Part shown: positions 1 through 10,829 of the stretch, piece after piece | Layout: the number at the start of each line of letters is the position of its first letter | Position numbering within the stretch: the first letter of the stretch is position 1 | NCBI RefSeq assembly: GCF_026212465.1 | Contig: NC_080057.1 | Coordinates: forward strand, 14,750,227-14,814,226 | Origin: Amaranthus tricolor | Lineage: Eukaryota > Streptophyta > Magnoliopsida > Caryophyllales > Amaranthaceae | DNA length: 64,000 nucleotides | Direction: 5' to 3' | Position numbers and translations under genes: made by a program | Notes under the pieces: generated by a model | Databases searched by the model: none | Told to the model about the DNA's origin: nothing | The model's input: only the letters and a program-made list of their open reading frames with translations

Positions 1-436
1 CTCCAAGTGTCACATACTGGCGGTGGTATTCGAAACTGATGTGTTAAAGAATATGGGGGCAAACCGACCAGTGATAATAACCACCAATGTCGGGTAGTAA
101 TAATTTTCATAATCTCCTACCGTGGCACAATGATCTACCTGCCCTTCAAGCTTTTTCTTATTACATCTAACAATCTGAAAGCAAACTATTCGTACAATAA
201 TGACTATTCCGTCAAAATACTCGAATTTCTTGATGGAAAAACTAAAATTGTTAGGCTTCAAAAATGCAAATGTATTTTGAAGAGTTATTCATTGATTATG
301 TTCTGGATTAGTCTTTTATTTCGTTATTTCACATTCACTAAAAAAATAACTTTTCTACAGAATATCCAAACAAGTTGAAAATCAGTTTGTAACTGTTTGT
401 ATTGACTAATTTCCGACTATTTTAAATAGTCGGAAT
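1..436. other. Left-edge region without a recognised gene
   Basis: Short open frames exist on both strands (about 82-83 codons), but none shows a recognisable domain or plausible splice structure. A 10-base perfect inverted repeat with a one-base centre lies at 413-433, just before the TIR element. Confidence 0.5.
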
Positions 437-1351
437 AACTATAAGGGAAATTATCAATGGTAAGATTTATTCCGGCACTTTAGAAGACCACCAGGAAGCC
501 CCAACATTAATTCTATTGAAATTGGTGATAGTTGGATAAGGTTGAAGAAATGCTATTGTGACCCAACAAAGTTCTATGATGTTAGGGTTTCGGGTTTAAT
601 AAACAATCTGGAAAGAATCTATTACAAGTGTATTTCACGTCGAGCATTTGAATGGGGTTATGATGTGGATTTGAAGGAAAACCTTAATGAAGATGCACAT
701 CCAAAGGTTCAAGGGGCAAAACCTGTAACGGTGAATGGGGAGCAATTTGCTGAACTCAAAGCTACTATTCTAGAGTTGTCCAAAAAGATTGATAGATAGC
801 TTACTTATGGTTGTTGTTTTTATGAAATTTGTTATAATGTTTTACCTACTGTTGTTAGTTCTTGCCATTGTAAAGTAAGATTACAAGCATTGAACAATGG
901 TTTTTATGTAAGCTTAGGTATTATGTATTTTGCAATGTAAACTTCTTGACTTGAAGCTGAAATGTTATCTATTTCAAATTGTGCTTTGTACTTTATTATT
1001 CATTCCAAAACACAAGTTCATTACAAAACCTTACCACAAAATGATGAGATCTTGAAGAAGCATTTATGGATAGAGCAAAGGAAGAGAAAACGGAAGAAGA
1101 AGTAGAAGAAGAAACGTGTGTTTGAAAATGGATGCACCTGGGTATATAAGCAACCATAAACTAACCATGGTTAGGTCAAATTCAAAAATAAACGGTAAGA
1201 TAATGGAAAAAACTTAAATAGTATCACGATTTTAATTAGCATAATATGTTGAGGGTACCATTGATAATCGAAAAAACATAGGGATACCAAAGATAAAGTA
1301 CAATAACACAACGATACCATTGATAATTTCCCTTGGTATTTCCTTATAGTT
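437..1351. mobile_element. DNA transposon remnant with terminal inverted repeats (family uncertain, possibly MULE-like)
   Basis: The segment is bounded by an inverted repeat. AACTATAAGG followed by GGAAATTATCAATGGTA-type sequence begins at 437 and recurs in reverse complement at 1315-1351, where the right copy has about 10 extra bases. The TACCATTGATAAT motif is also repeated just inside the right end (about 1256). A GRF-finger-like ORF sits inside. I could not find a clean 9-bp target duplication, so the Mutator-like assignment is an inference. Alternatives are a hAT or an unclassified MITE-like carrier. Confidence 0.5.
542..799 (+). CDS. Small ORF with degenerate GRF-type zinc finger, transposon-associated
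   Basis: An 85-residue ORF opens MKKCYCDPTKFYDVRVSG and ends with a short segment rich in Leu, Lys and Glu (ELKATILELSKKIDR). The CYC start, a YKC about 28 residues later and a following FEWGYD resemble the GRF zinc finger (CxC ... C ... C with aromatic FxW), which in plant genomes is often carried by transposon-linked small ORFs. The expected last cysteine is not evident, so the finger is probably decayed. The ORF lies inside the TIR element at 437-1351. It is more likely a transposon passenger or relic than a host gene, and I see no flanking exons. Confidence 0.35.
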   Translation: MKKCYCDPTKFYDVRVSGLINNLERIYYKCISRRAFEWGYDVDLKENLNEDAHPKVQGAKPVTVNGEQFAELKATILELSKKIDR

Positions 1352-1773
1352 TGAAATCAGCTGTAATTTTCATTCAACATCGAACAATTGGAACTTGATT
1401 CTTAATTTCTGACTAATTCTTCAATCAATCATTAGTCGAAATTTTGTCGCAAGCTTATTAAAGGTTTAATCTAAGCTGCATAATTAAGTTGTAAGAATTT
1501 TTTTGCATTTGACAATAATTTCTAAACTTTTAGAGACCCCTTTCAAAAATGAATGACAAAATACAAGTAATATTTTATTTTTTGGAATCTGTTAATGTTT
1601 AAATTGATTAGTAATTTAGTTCTACAATTGTCCATTATCATTTTTTTGAATTATCCATGAATTGTATTAGGAATATTAAAATTAGCAATTGCAAAACATA
1701 TATTGAGATTAATTTACCGAAAACACAAGGCGTACTAAGTTTTAAATCTATTAATGAATAGATACATCATAGC

Positions 1774-1774
<1 letters not shown>

Positions 1775-1815
<41 letters not shown>
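1775..1815. repeat. Poly(A) homopolymer run of 41 bases
   Basis: An uninterrupted A-run follows AT-rich sequence with no recognisable retroelement 3' end before it. The surrounding 1352-1993 contains no gene I can support. Confidence 0.9.
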
Positions 1816-1816
<1 letters not shown>

Positions 1817-1993
1817 AGATTTGATAACAAAACAGAAAGAGTAAAATCCTAGACTAATAACAAATAAATATTACACAAAACCTCATATAGATATCATGTG
1901 TACTCGGTCAATCAATGAATTAAGCAATTAATAAAATGAATTTGTGTTGAATTTTTTTGGATAAAAGTTCAGAAAACTCTGGAGAAAAAATTA

Positions 1994-2261
1994 CTCCCTT
2001 CTATTCCCTTCTATTCACCACAAGTATCTCATTTACTTTTTAAACACTATTCATTTCTTACTCTTAATTTATATTTATTATTAATCTATATGTTAAAACA
2101 TAGTCAAGTGGGTTCTTGTTTGATTCGTCTCAATGCAAGGATTATTTATATCAACTTTTTATAATTTTTAATTATACACAATTAGAGATTTTAAAGATAG
2201 AATAAGCATATTGAATAGAGTGAATAAAACAAATAGGACACTTATGGTGAATAGGAGGAAG
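1994..2261. mobile_element. Stowaway-like MITE, 268 bp
   Basis: The ends are CTCCCTTC (from 1994) and GAGGAAG (to 2261), inverted relative to each other, and both sides carry a TA target duplication (1992-1993 and 2262-2263). The inverted similarity extends inward (TATTCACCACAAGTATC against GACACTTATGGTGAATA). CTCCCTC-type ends plus TA duplication are the Stowaway (Tc1/Mariner) signature. Related internal sequence (GAGACGAATCAAACAAGA) appears near 56.7 kb. Confidence 0.75.
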
Positions 2262-2456
2262 TATTAAAACTAAGATAAACTATAAGTTTTTAAATGATAG
2301 AGTTATAACTTATTTTGAAAGTAATTTGTTACAAAACTTATCAAATTACAATATTATGCATAGTCAACATGGACAATTACCGTAATTAAAACGATGTGTA
2401 ATTTTTTTAATATTAACAACATTATTTGAATATATAATTAAGTTAACACTTGTTCC

Positions 2457-2573
<117 letters not shown>

Positions 2574-2748
2574 CAAATGTTACACAGATCATAATCACAC
2601 AAACCATGAAACATCAACTTATCTACAACACTAGATAAGAAGAGGCCATGACTTTTGTTCAGTTTACAAATCACCATATATTTCACACAAAAGAAAAACA
2701 CACATAATTAGAGTTCATATTACATCAGAATACCATCGGTTGTGTTTC

Positions 2749-3226
2749 TTAATCGCAGGTGCATGGATCGCAGCTGCAGTCATCACCACAGCCACACTCA
2801 GTCCTTGCATACATCATGTCCCTGTTTCAAACACGACAAAATATATGTTTAGAGTATATAACATATTTAGGAGCCTTAACCATAACCTAATTTTTAAGTT
2901 GAGTTGGTTCTGTGTATGGTATCAGAGCCTACGTGACAAATGGATCACGAGTTCAAATCTACACCACCCTTCAAATCCACACTTCTAGCCCAAAGGCACT
3001 CGTGTGAAAGGACGTGTTTGAGTATATAACATATCCTGTAACCTCAACCACAAGCTTAAGCTTTTGGTTGAACTGGTTCTTATACAGTATAAAGATAACC
3101 GGCCGGGTTGGTCGAGCAATACACTTGGCATTACAGATAGAAGCATCAAACAATATACCTGTTGCTGCAGTTGCAGCTGTCACCACAGCTGCAGTTGTCG
3201 CCACATCCACAGGTTCTTGGAGCCAT
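2749..3226 (-). CDS. MT1: Type 1 metallothionein, two exons, 46 aa
   Basis: A small cysteine-rich protein expected to bind Cu, Zn or Cd through thiolate clusters in the cytosol. Exon 1 codes 3226-3159 and exon 2 codes 2821-2749. The intron is 3158-2822 with GT..AG, and the split codon rebuilds Arg23. The 46-residue product has 12 cysteines in six CxC pairs: CGCGDNCSCGDSCNC at residues 6-20 and CGCGDDCSCDPCTC at 32-45, joined by an 11-residue linker. Most plant type 1 proteins have a linker of about 40 residues; Arabidopsis MT1 proteins have a short one like this. Both clusters start with nearly the same motif. A TATA box lies 92-100 bp upstream of the ATG. The frame is open upstream of the ATG, but the start chosen gives the normal MAP-type N-terminus. 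The intron is mostly a tiny LTR retrotransposon. The gene appears intact. Confidence 0.9.
2846..3086 (+). mobile_element. TRIM/SMART-type miniature LTR retrotransposon, 241 bp, in the metallothionein intron
   Basis: Two direct repeats, 2846-2916 (71 bp) and 3015-3086 (72 bp), start TGTTTgAGTATATAACATAT-like and end GTTCTTATACA-like. The left one is followed at once by TGGTATCAGAGCC (2917-2929), the initiator-tRNA-Met primer binding site. A short purine-rich stretch precedes the right repeat. The flanks are atata (2841-2845) and gtata (3087-3091), a 4-of-5 match to a target duplication. The internal region is under 100 bp and non-coding. This is the full architecture of a TRIM element, non-autonomous and moved by another retrotransposon. 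Confidence 0.8.
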
Positions 3227-3317
3227 TTCTTTCAGAGAATGCGAATAACGATTGCTTAGAGAGAATGATTTTAAGAGATGCAGATTTGGATGAACTTCAA
3301 TGATGAACAATGAACCC

Positions 3318-3326
3318 CTTTTTATA
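3318..3326 (-). promoter_or_regulatory. TATA box of the metallothionein gene
   Basis: TATAAAAAG on the minus strand, 92-100 bp upstream of the ATG at 3226. The spacing suits a short leader of roughly 60-70 nt. Confidence 0.65.
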
Positions 3327-3369
3327 CAACTTTCAAGGGGACTAAACATTTTTTTAATAAATAACAATC

Positions 3370-4452
3370 ATACACGTTTTGTACCTTGGCCTTTCAGTAA
3401 GTCAACTTTACCCCCATGAAGATGTAGGCCCTATGGAAGGAAGGAAGGCAAGCAAAGGGCGTGTACATAAAAAGAAAGAACATAAAGCCATTCAACAAAT
3501 ATAGTCACTTATGTCCCACTTGCTACACATTCATTTTAGTCCATCAATAAATTTATCTTATTTTTATTTTTTGAATATATCACCTCCACTTTTACTCTAT
3601 ATATTTCCATTTTTATTTCTAAATACCCCAATACTATTTTTTTGAGACGAAATATCCCAATACTTTACATATTATATAAATATCTTGGTCTTTGTGTCAA
3701 AATCAAAATGAGGATAATGCTAGGACGTGACAATTTGTGACACAATCACCATATGGGTCCCACTACACCCACGGGGCACTCATAGGCTTGAACCTACAAA
3801 CCCATGGGTAATTAGCGTTGATTTGCATACGCATTTGATCAGATTTACTCTTTTTCAAAATTATATGGTATTAGGAGATTTACTCATCAAGTATTATATA
3901 CAAATCTACAACCCAATCTTTTAGCGATGTGGAATCTTCCTCACATGTGATATATTTCCAACAATTGAATGAGATACCGTATTTTCCTTGCACAAGGCAT
4001 ATGGTCATCAATCATCATTGCATCTATTAAATCCATAAACATTTTGATTTATCAAAATAGATGATTTCAGGCATGAAGCAATGAAGAAAATAAGATTGAA
4101 ACAATTGACTTGCTCAATAATACTTTGAATAACAAAAATTGAGAATTAACTAATCAAAGTCAAACAACTCTAAACAAATCATCTATATTCCTACTAACTA
4201 CGTTTGTGTATAAGCAAATATTGATGAAAACAAATCTATTTATTATTTAAATCAAAACTAATCAAAGTCAAATAATTCTGAACAAAACCTCTACATCAAA
4301 ATATAAAGATGGATAAACATTATGATAGGAAATACGACTTCTTCTGTATAAAAGGACTGGATAGTATAAAAGTTATGTTCCAACTTCTAAACAACTGGCG
4401 TCATAAATAAAACTTACTAAAGCTTAAGCCTGTTGGACCAAATCAGATATAA
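3370..4452. other. Metallothionein promoter side and OBGM downstream spacer
   Basis: About 1.1 kb separates the metallothionein 5' end from the OBGM stop. I see no ORF with a recognisable domain. The sequence is AT-rich, with a more GC-rich patch near 3760-3815. Metallothionein regulatory elements should lie in the left part, but no motif stands out. Confidence 0.5.
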
Positions 4453-6536
4453 CTAATCTACTAATATATTATCTAATCTCAATCTAGACATTTCTCCTCC
4501 ATTAACAAGAAGTTTTAAGCCAGTTTTTAGGTCCGGTATTCCCTCCTCCAAAACTGCACAAACTGGGTAGATAGGAATGTCGTGCACCCTTCTCCGTAGC
4601 TCTTCTAAAACATGCTCTGCACCATCCTCGTCAATTTTATTCGCAATTACTAAAGATGGACGATCTGATAAACCTTCTTGGTAATGCTCCAACTCTATGA
4701 CCAAATCTTTAAGTTGCTCCCATGGTGGGATTCCTTTGCGGCCGTTAAGTGCCGCAGCTAAATCAATCACATATGCTAAGACTGTTGTCCTTTCAATATG
4801 TCGCAAGAACGCATGCCCAAGACCACGATTCTCGTGAGCACCCTTAATAAGTCCCGGGATGTCGGCCACTGATATTGAGAGTTCATCATAGTTTAACTTT
4901 CCGATATTTGGTCTCAAGGTTGTAAAGGCATAATTACCTACAACAGGTTTGGCCCTAGAAATCGCACCCAGAAGAGTGCTTTTACCAGCATTAGGCATTC
5001 CGACAAGGCCGATGTCAGCAATACTTTTGAGCTCTAGAATCAAACTAGCCTGTGACCCGGACAAACCAAGTCTTATATCAGGATGATCATTATCAAAATT
5101 CCCTTGGTTATCATTTCTGCCATTACCGTGACTAGTATCTTTTAGGGTCTTTTTATTGTGTCTCCCAGATGACACACTGCCTAAACCACCTTCACCACCC
5201 TGAGCAACCACTATTTGTTGCCCTTCTTCGGTCAATTGCGCAAAATTATATTGAATTTGAATTTCTACCCCATCTTCTTTCAACTCTTCCTCAGACATAC
5301 CACTGTCAATTTCTAGTTCATCATCCTCAGCTGATTCATTAGTGAAAGCATAGTTCGAGTAACATACATTCTTGCCATGTTTTGACATTAATTTACCATG
5401 TGAATGAGAAGTGGGAGAGCAATGTTTAATAGATGATCCAGGAGAAGCATAACACTCGGAAATACCACTCTTATTAGAGGATGAAACATGAGACCTATCC
5501 TCTGCCTGATCTATTTCTGATTCTCGTGAACTAGAAGTCGACATCTGATCAGATGCAAGGAAATCAGAAGTAATGGTACCTGGAATATCCCAAGGGTTAG
5601 ACCCACCAGAAGATGGTTTCTCAACTGTTGAAGGTATTTCTCCCTCCACCAAATGGATAACAGTACCAACAGGTACTTGCACAACCTGCAGCAAAAGATT
5701 GAGCCATCAATTTGCCCAAACCCAAATATAGAGACAGTATTAAATAAACATGACCATTATACAAAAGAAAAATAGGAAAAAAATCATCTATCATTACCTT
5801 GTCTTTTCCACGGTTACCAATCTTATTCTTTGAGGCGCCATGCCCACCTCTTTCCCCAATCTACAATCCAACACAATTGTAGGCATCAGTATTGGATCAG
5901 TCACATTAATAGCATTGTAGCTCATATACATCAAATATCACATACATACAATGTGATGCTGCAGACAACGGAAATCCCAAACTGCAGATGTGCACCGTAG
6001 AATCACATCACCACCTCTTCCACCGTTCCCACCTGTCGCAATGAATTGAAATAACTATAATGTTATCAATTGAACTCAAAAGATACTTCCAATAGAAAAT
6101 ATCAGCACTATCCTCAATAACCAAGACATTTGAGAAGGGGTTAAAGTGTACCTACCATCAGGCTTGCCAAAGCGATCATTTCGACTACGATGCAAGCTGG
6201 CATTGCCACTTCCACCATCGCCTCCTTTGACATGCAACCTAAAGCGGTCAATCATTCGCCTCTCCTATAAAATATTAGCATCCCTAATTCAAGTATAGGC
6301 TTAAAAGAACCATAAGACGAAATAGCTTCTTTCTTTGCATATAAACACTATTAAAAAATCCAGTGAGATAAGCTAGAAACCTGCAAAGGAGTAGCTTTTG
6401 ACTTCTTCCCAGGACCATTAGAATATAAAGAATATGACAAAAGAAGCCTCAGTGATGTCAAAGGTTTGCTTAAAGATCCTTCTTGATGAAGGTACCTTGG
6501 TATGCATAATAATCTCCTTGTTACTAACATCTCCAT
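4453..6536 (-). CDS. OBGM: Obg-family GTPase, probable mitochondrial OBGM, five exons, 547 aa
   Basis: An Obg/CgtA GTPase, implicated in organellar ribosome maturation. Exons (minus strand): 6536-6381, 6264-6156, 6032-5950, 5860-5798 and 5685-4453. All junctions are GT..AG and keep frame, giving 547 residues. The N-terminus is rich in Arg, Leu and Ser, as expected of a mitochondrial presequence. The Obg fold spans exons 2-5, with glycine-rich segments such as GGDGGSGNAS and GGNGGRGGDV. The G domain shows G1 GMPNAGKST (366-374), G2 FTTLRP, G3 DIPGLIKGAHENRGLGHAF (from 412), G4 NKID (486-489) and G5 CAV (513-515). An acidic, Ser-rich insert of about 125 residues (around 156-280) splits the Obg domain between EGEIPS and the EEGQQIVVAQGG segment. 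The protein ends soon after G5 without a long C-terminal domain, as in plant OBGM. It appears intact. The plastid paralogue OBGC is less likely because of the presequence and the neighbours. Confidence 0.93.
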
Positions 6537-6842
6537 GTATCAACAAACCGCAAATCCAGATGTCAGTCTTGTCTATCCCACCATTTTAGCCAGTTTTCTT
6601 TACATAGAAAAAAGATACTAACAAGATTTTAAACGCAATATAACAAATGCTCTGAGTTAAAATAATGGTTCTGAGATCTCTGCCATAACTCCATATTCTC
6701 CTTACCGAACTCAATTATTTCCTTCTTGAATGAGATTCAGTTCCAACTCTTCCAATTTTCAGTTGGACACATCACTGCTTCAAAATTCAGATTAGAAGAA
6801 ATCATATAAAAAGCTGGTAAGAGTGGTGGCAAGTAATAAAAG
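6537..6842. other. Upstream region of OBGM
   Basis: About 300 bp between the OBGM start codon and the Copia LTR to its right. It should hold the OBGM promoter and leader. I see no clear TATA box or upstream exon. Confidence 0.4.
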
Positions 6843-8040
6843 TGTTAGTAAATGAGACCTTTAGTCCCCTCATTAATAAGTTCATATATTAAATAGATTA
6901 ATTAAAAGATACATAAGTAGTTAGAGAAGTTATTGGTAGTTGAAAGGCCAAAGTTGTGATTATTCATTGAATACATTTATTAGTTAGTATTTTTGTTCCC
7001 CTAATATAAATGGTGCTATATTCATCATTTTGTAAGACAACCATAAAAAGCTATAAACTAGCAAAATATATATTTATCTCCCTTTATCTCTCCCCTAGCG
7101 TATTCTCATAGATCTCACTACTTCACCTAATAATTCCCAAGAATTGGTATCAAGAGTCTTAAGTTTTAAGCATCGGTTCCACATATACACAGAAAACCTA
7201 AACACATGGCTTCTTACTCTTCAACATCTAGACCTTCAATTAGAATTTAATTCACATTTTCAATTGAGAGAATTAAGATTTTTGGTGTGTCAAAATGAAG
7301 ACTAGTCTAAAAGACAAAGATTTGGAAAGTAAAAGAAAGTGGTCCTAAGGCAGGAACAATGTTTTCTCAGGAATAACGTTAAAACTGACAACTCCATCAA
7401 AGGAGGAGATCATCGAAGATCAATCCTTCAAAACGATGTGACAAATACCATTTTTTCAATAATAGTTATTGCAAGTTCATCCAAAGAAGCATAGTGTACT
7501 TTGCAGAGAGTTTCAAAGAAGTGAGAAGATCAAGACAATCAGATTTCAAAACTTGAGAAAGAGATTTTGGAAATATGAGTAAAGAAAACATCAATAATTC
7601 CTACACAAGAGTCACAGAAGTAGTCATTCAAATGAAGATATATAGAGATAGATTAAAGAATATATTGTCAACAAAATCTTGACAACCGCGATAGAAGCAT
7701 ATGATAGTGCAAACGCTATGATAGACAGCACAAAGTACTTCTCCACTATAACAATATTAGAGGTGGTAGTCTGACGCGCAGAATGAAGGCTTAAGAAGAA
7801 AGAGTAAATAGAAGAACAAAGACGAGTCCAAGGAGCATTTCAAACGAGTCACAAAAAAAACGTTGGAGGTCAAAAACTCTTCTAACTCAAGTTATGTTTA
7901 AGGAGGAAATGCAGGTGAAAGTCAAGTTTTCTCCATGTGGAATTGTCATGGGCAAGGTAAGGCCCAGGCCAAACATCTATATGGTATATTCTAGAAGAAG
8001 ACAAAAACAGTTACAAAAGTGTATTGGTGATACAGTGTTT
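6843..8040 (+). mobile_element. Copia-type LTR retrotransposon remnant: 5' LTR, primer site, decayed gag
   Basis: The probable LTR is 6843-7139, starting TGTTAG and ending CCCA. It is followed at 7145 by TGGTATCAAGAG, an initiator-tRNA-Met primer site variant common in Copia. Downstream, about 7206-8000, an ATG followed by MASYSSTSRPSIR-like and IKIFGVSK-like peptides suggests a gag with many stops and frameshifts. No pol or 3' LTR is visible. The element sits directly upstream of OBGM in the opposite orientation. Confidence 0.55.
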
Positions 8041-9289
8041 GGCAATTTTGTTTGACTAAGAATCTATTTTGTTTTCAAACTAATGAGTTGTAAGTGTTAG
8101 GCATTCTAGAAAACAGTAACAACTCAAAACTACCAGTTACTTAAATAAGATTAATTTAAACTTATGCGAAAACTTAATACTTATATCAGGCTATTACATC
8201 TATAATATAATCAATTACTAATTGACTATATTTCCACTAAATATCCGTCAAAAATTTAAATACTAGAGTTTACAACACTTAAAATATGTAAAGAATTACA
8301 TTATAAGAAGCATTTGAAATGATTTAAAATATATAAATTTATATAGAAAATTCGATAGCCTTTGTGAATTCGATAAACCAAAATTATTTTTTTGACTTAG
8401 AGTCACCCTACAAGGATAAAATCAATATTTCAAATCAACAACTAGGCGACAACCATTTATCAAGTTCATATGTATATCTTGTAACCAAAATTACTTGACA
8501 GTATGTAAAAGTATCAACAATAAAACGAATTTTGGATAGTACTTTATTGCAGAAAACGCACAGAACAGAACAAAAATTCGAGCAACACAATCAAACTCAT
8601 TTTTAAACCAGAAAATACAGCAGCAATTCTTACAATTTACAATATGAATTGAAAACAAAATACTTTATTTTAAACTTAAACATAGATTTAGGAGCATGAG
8701 TTACCTCACTCCCGAGGTCTCTTTTACGCCATTGTTAACCAAAACCATTGTATGCATTTCAAACCTCCATGGATGACTACACTTTCACTTGCACAACTTC
8801 GAACTCTTTTGAACTCAATTAATTCCTTTAAACACTCATTGACAGAATTTATACCCAATTGAATCAACCAATGAAACCCCAAATCCAATCCCTAGCTTTA
8901 AACTTGAATCATAACCCTATTCTTGATTCAACAATAATCTGACAAGAGAACTTCAATCAACCTCAATTAAACCCCATTTGACTATAAATATAAAACTCCC
9001 AAATCATAATCAAAACCCTAACTTTAATTTAAAACAAAAGAAGAGAAAGGATTTTTACCCAAAAAGAGGTGAAAGGGGTGGCAGTGGGCAGCTCGGTGGC
9101 TGAATGGAGGTGGTCGGCAGCAAGGGCGGGGTGCGGCTGCTGGTGGTGGAAATTGGCGCAGTTGATGATCGACAGGTTGTACAAGCTCGGTTGCCAAGGG
9201 TTGGGGTTTTCAAGTTAGCACAGGAAGAGAAATAGGGATTCAAGATTCACCTGGTCTCTTCACCAACTTAAAGCATAATTAATCTCAAC
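8041..9289. other. Unassigned AT-rich region with a GC-rich patch
   Basis: 8041-9050 is AT-rich without a convincing ORF. 9060-9200 is a G-rich patch whose minus strand reads as a Pro/Ser/Thr-rich 62-codon ORF. This resembles the leader end of some Gypsy LTRs in minus orientation, but I could not define LTR ends, so the identity stays open. Confidence 0.3.
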
Positions 9290-9870
9290 ATATATTATGG
9301 TTAGTGCAAACTTAAGTTAGACTTAACGCCAAATTACATTAGAGTTAAAATCTACTTGCTTCTGACATCATACTAACTACAACTGACTAAAGGCCAACTT
9401 AATTCAGACTTAATGGCAACATACGTTAGACTTAAAACCAACTTAAACAATTTTACCTAATTTACATCAGACTAAGTTACATCATTTTTAATCCCAACTT
9501 TTATCATTCTTAATGTCAACTTACATAATATATAATACATATCAACTATTTAAAGGCTTCTTTATGACTATTTGATAATACATTAGATTTGATGATTAAT
9601 ACCAACTTACATCATAGTTTATCTCAACTTATATAATGTTTGATGCCAACTTAAGTTAGACTTAATGCAAAATTATATCAGATCTATTTTCTACTTACAT
9701 CAGACATCAAAACTAACTTCATCTAACTAATGCCAATTTAATTCAGACTTAATGGCAACTTATATTAGACTTAATGCAAACTTAAACAAGATTCATTGCA
9801 CACTTAATACGCACTTAGATCATACTTGATGCAAACTCATATCAGTCTTAATATAATGAACCGATTTCAC
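9290..9870. repeat. Diverged 22 bp minisatellite, left block
   Basis: Head-to-tail variants of a unit like CTTAATGCCAACTTACATCAGA, with the ACTTAATGCC and CAACTTA cores recurring about every 22 bp. Units differ by several substitutions and small indels, so this is an old array. It resumes at 10830 after the hAT-type MITE and a short spacer. Confidence 0.8.
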
Positions 9871-9944
9871 AATTGTTGAATTTGATTCCATAACACCAAA
9901 TAAACACCCTAATTGTCTAAATCAAGAAAAATGATAGATACATC

Positions 9945-10460
9945 TAGGGATGGTCATGGTCATTTAAGTGTCTAGGTCTTATTTTTTGTGACCCACCGGA
10001 TCCGGGTCGGATATGTATCTAAAAAATAATTGGCGGGTTCGGGTCCAGGTCCAAGTATTAGAACCCGGACCCGGACCATGACCGTTGTAATTATTAAATT
10101 GGCTTACACTATTTTGTGACTTTTGTCTATTAATATCTATGATATATAAATATATGCTAATTAGTACTAAATTAGTATTATATTGTCTTACATTTTTACT
10201 ATTTTGTGACTTTTCGATTTATATATGTTTATATAAGTAGTATTTAATATTTGTAAAATACGCTACTGACTTACAAAAGGTTCAAATGTGACAAATAAAA
10301 TAGATTTTTTTAGACCCATTAAGGACCTTAGAGCCATCAGATTCGAAGGCTCTGGGTCTGAAAATTATGGACCCTTAGGGTCCGGATCCGGGTCTGGATC
10401 TATAAAAAATAAAAGGGTTCAGGTACGGGTCTGGTTAGACCCGCCCCATGACCATCCCTA
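9945..10460. mobile_element. Non-autonomous hAT-type element, 516 bp
   Basis: The terminal inverted repeat TAGGGATGGTCATGG (from 9945) pairs with CCATGACCATCCCTA (to 10460). The flanking 8-mers gatacatc (9937-9944) and attacatc (10461-10468) match at 6 of 8 positions, consistent with an aged hAT target duplication. Subterminal regions are rich in GGATCCGGGTC-like and GGACCCGGACC-like motifs. There is no coding capacity. It lies between the two minisatellite blocks. Confidence 0.75.
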
Positions 10461-10829
10461 ATTACATCATTAAAGAAGCACAACTGTTTAAATCAAAGAC
10501 TATAAATCAATGTTTACATCGTTCTCAAAACACTACTTCTTTCTTACCACGCACTTCTTTACCTTGCTTTTCTTCGCTTGTTTTATTTGCTTTTTTTTTT
10601 TTGCCATTCTTTACTTTTAACAAGCCTAAAAATACTATATCACTCACATCAACAATTTGTGCTGGCGTAAGCTTGATTTCTTCTTTACCATTGCACATTA
10701 AAAGATGTGGTTTGCAATTGCTATATATAGCTTTGTCAACTTTGTATACAAAATAACAAATTATATAAAATTACAAACACAAAATAAAAAAAAATTCAAT
10801 AATTGGCATCAAAATGACAGTATTCTTAA
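10461..10829 (+). other. Spacer between the MITE and the second minisatellite block
   Basis: Contains a 102-codon open frame (10448-10756) that begins within the MITE end and shows no domain. I treat it as chance. Confidence 0.4.

Noticed and set aside
413..433. 10-base inverted repeat as a transcription terminator
   Set aside because: Plant nuclear genes do not use such terminators and no transcript end is indicated; it is probably part of a transposon flank.
2917..2929. tRNA-like match TGGTATCAGAGCC
   Set aside because: It is the complement of the tRNA 3' end, a retrotransposon primer site. The sites at 7145 and 26345 are the same; no tRNA gene fold is present.
9055..9243. Pro/Ser/Thr-rich 62-codon minus-strand ORF
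   Set aside because: Explained by a G-rich patch; no exon context or domain.
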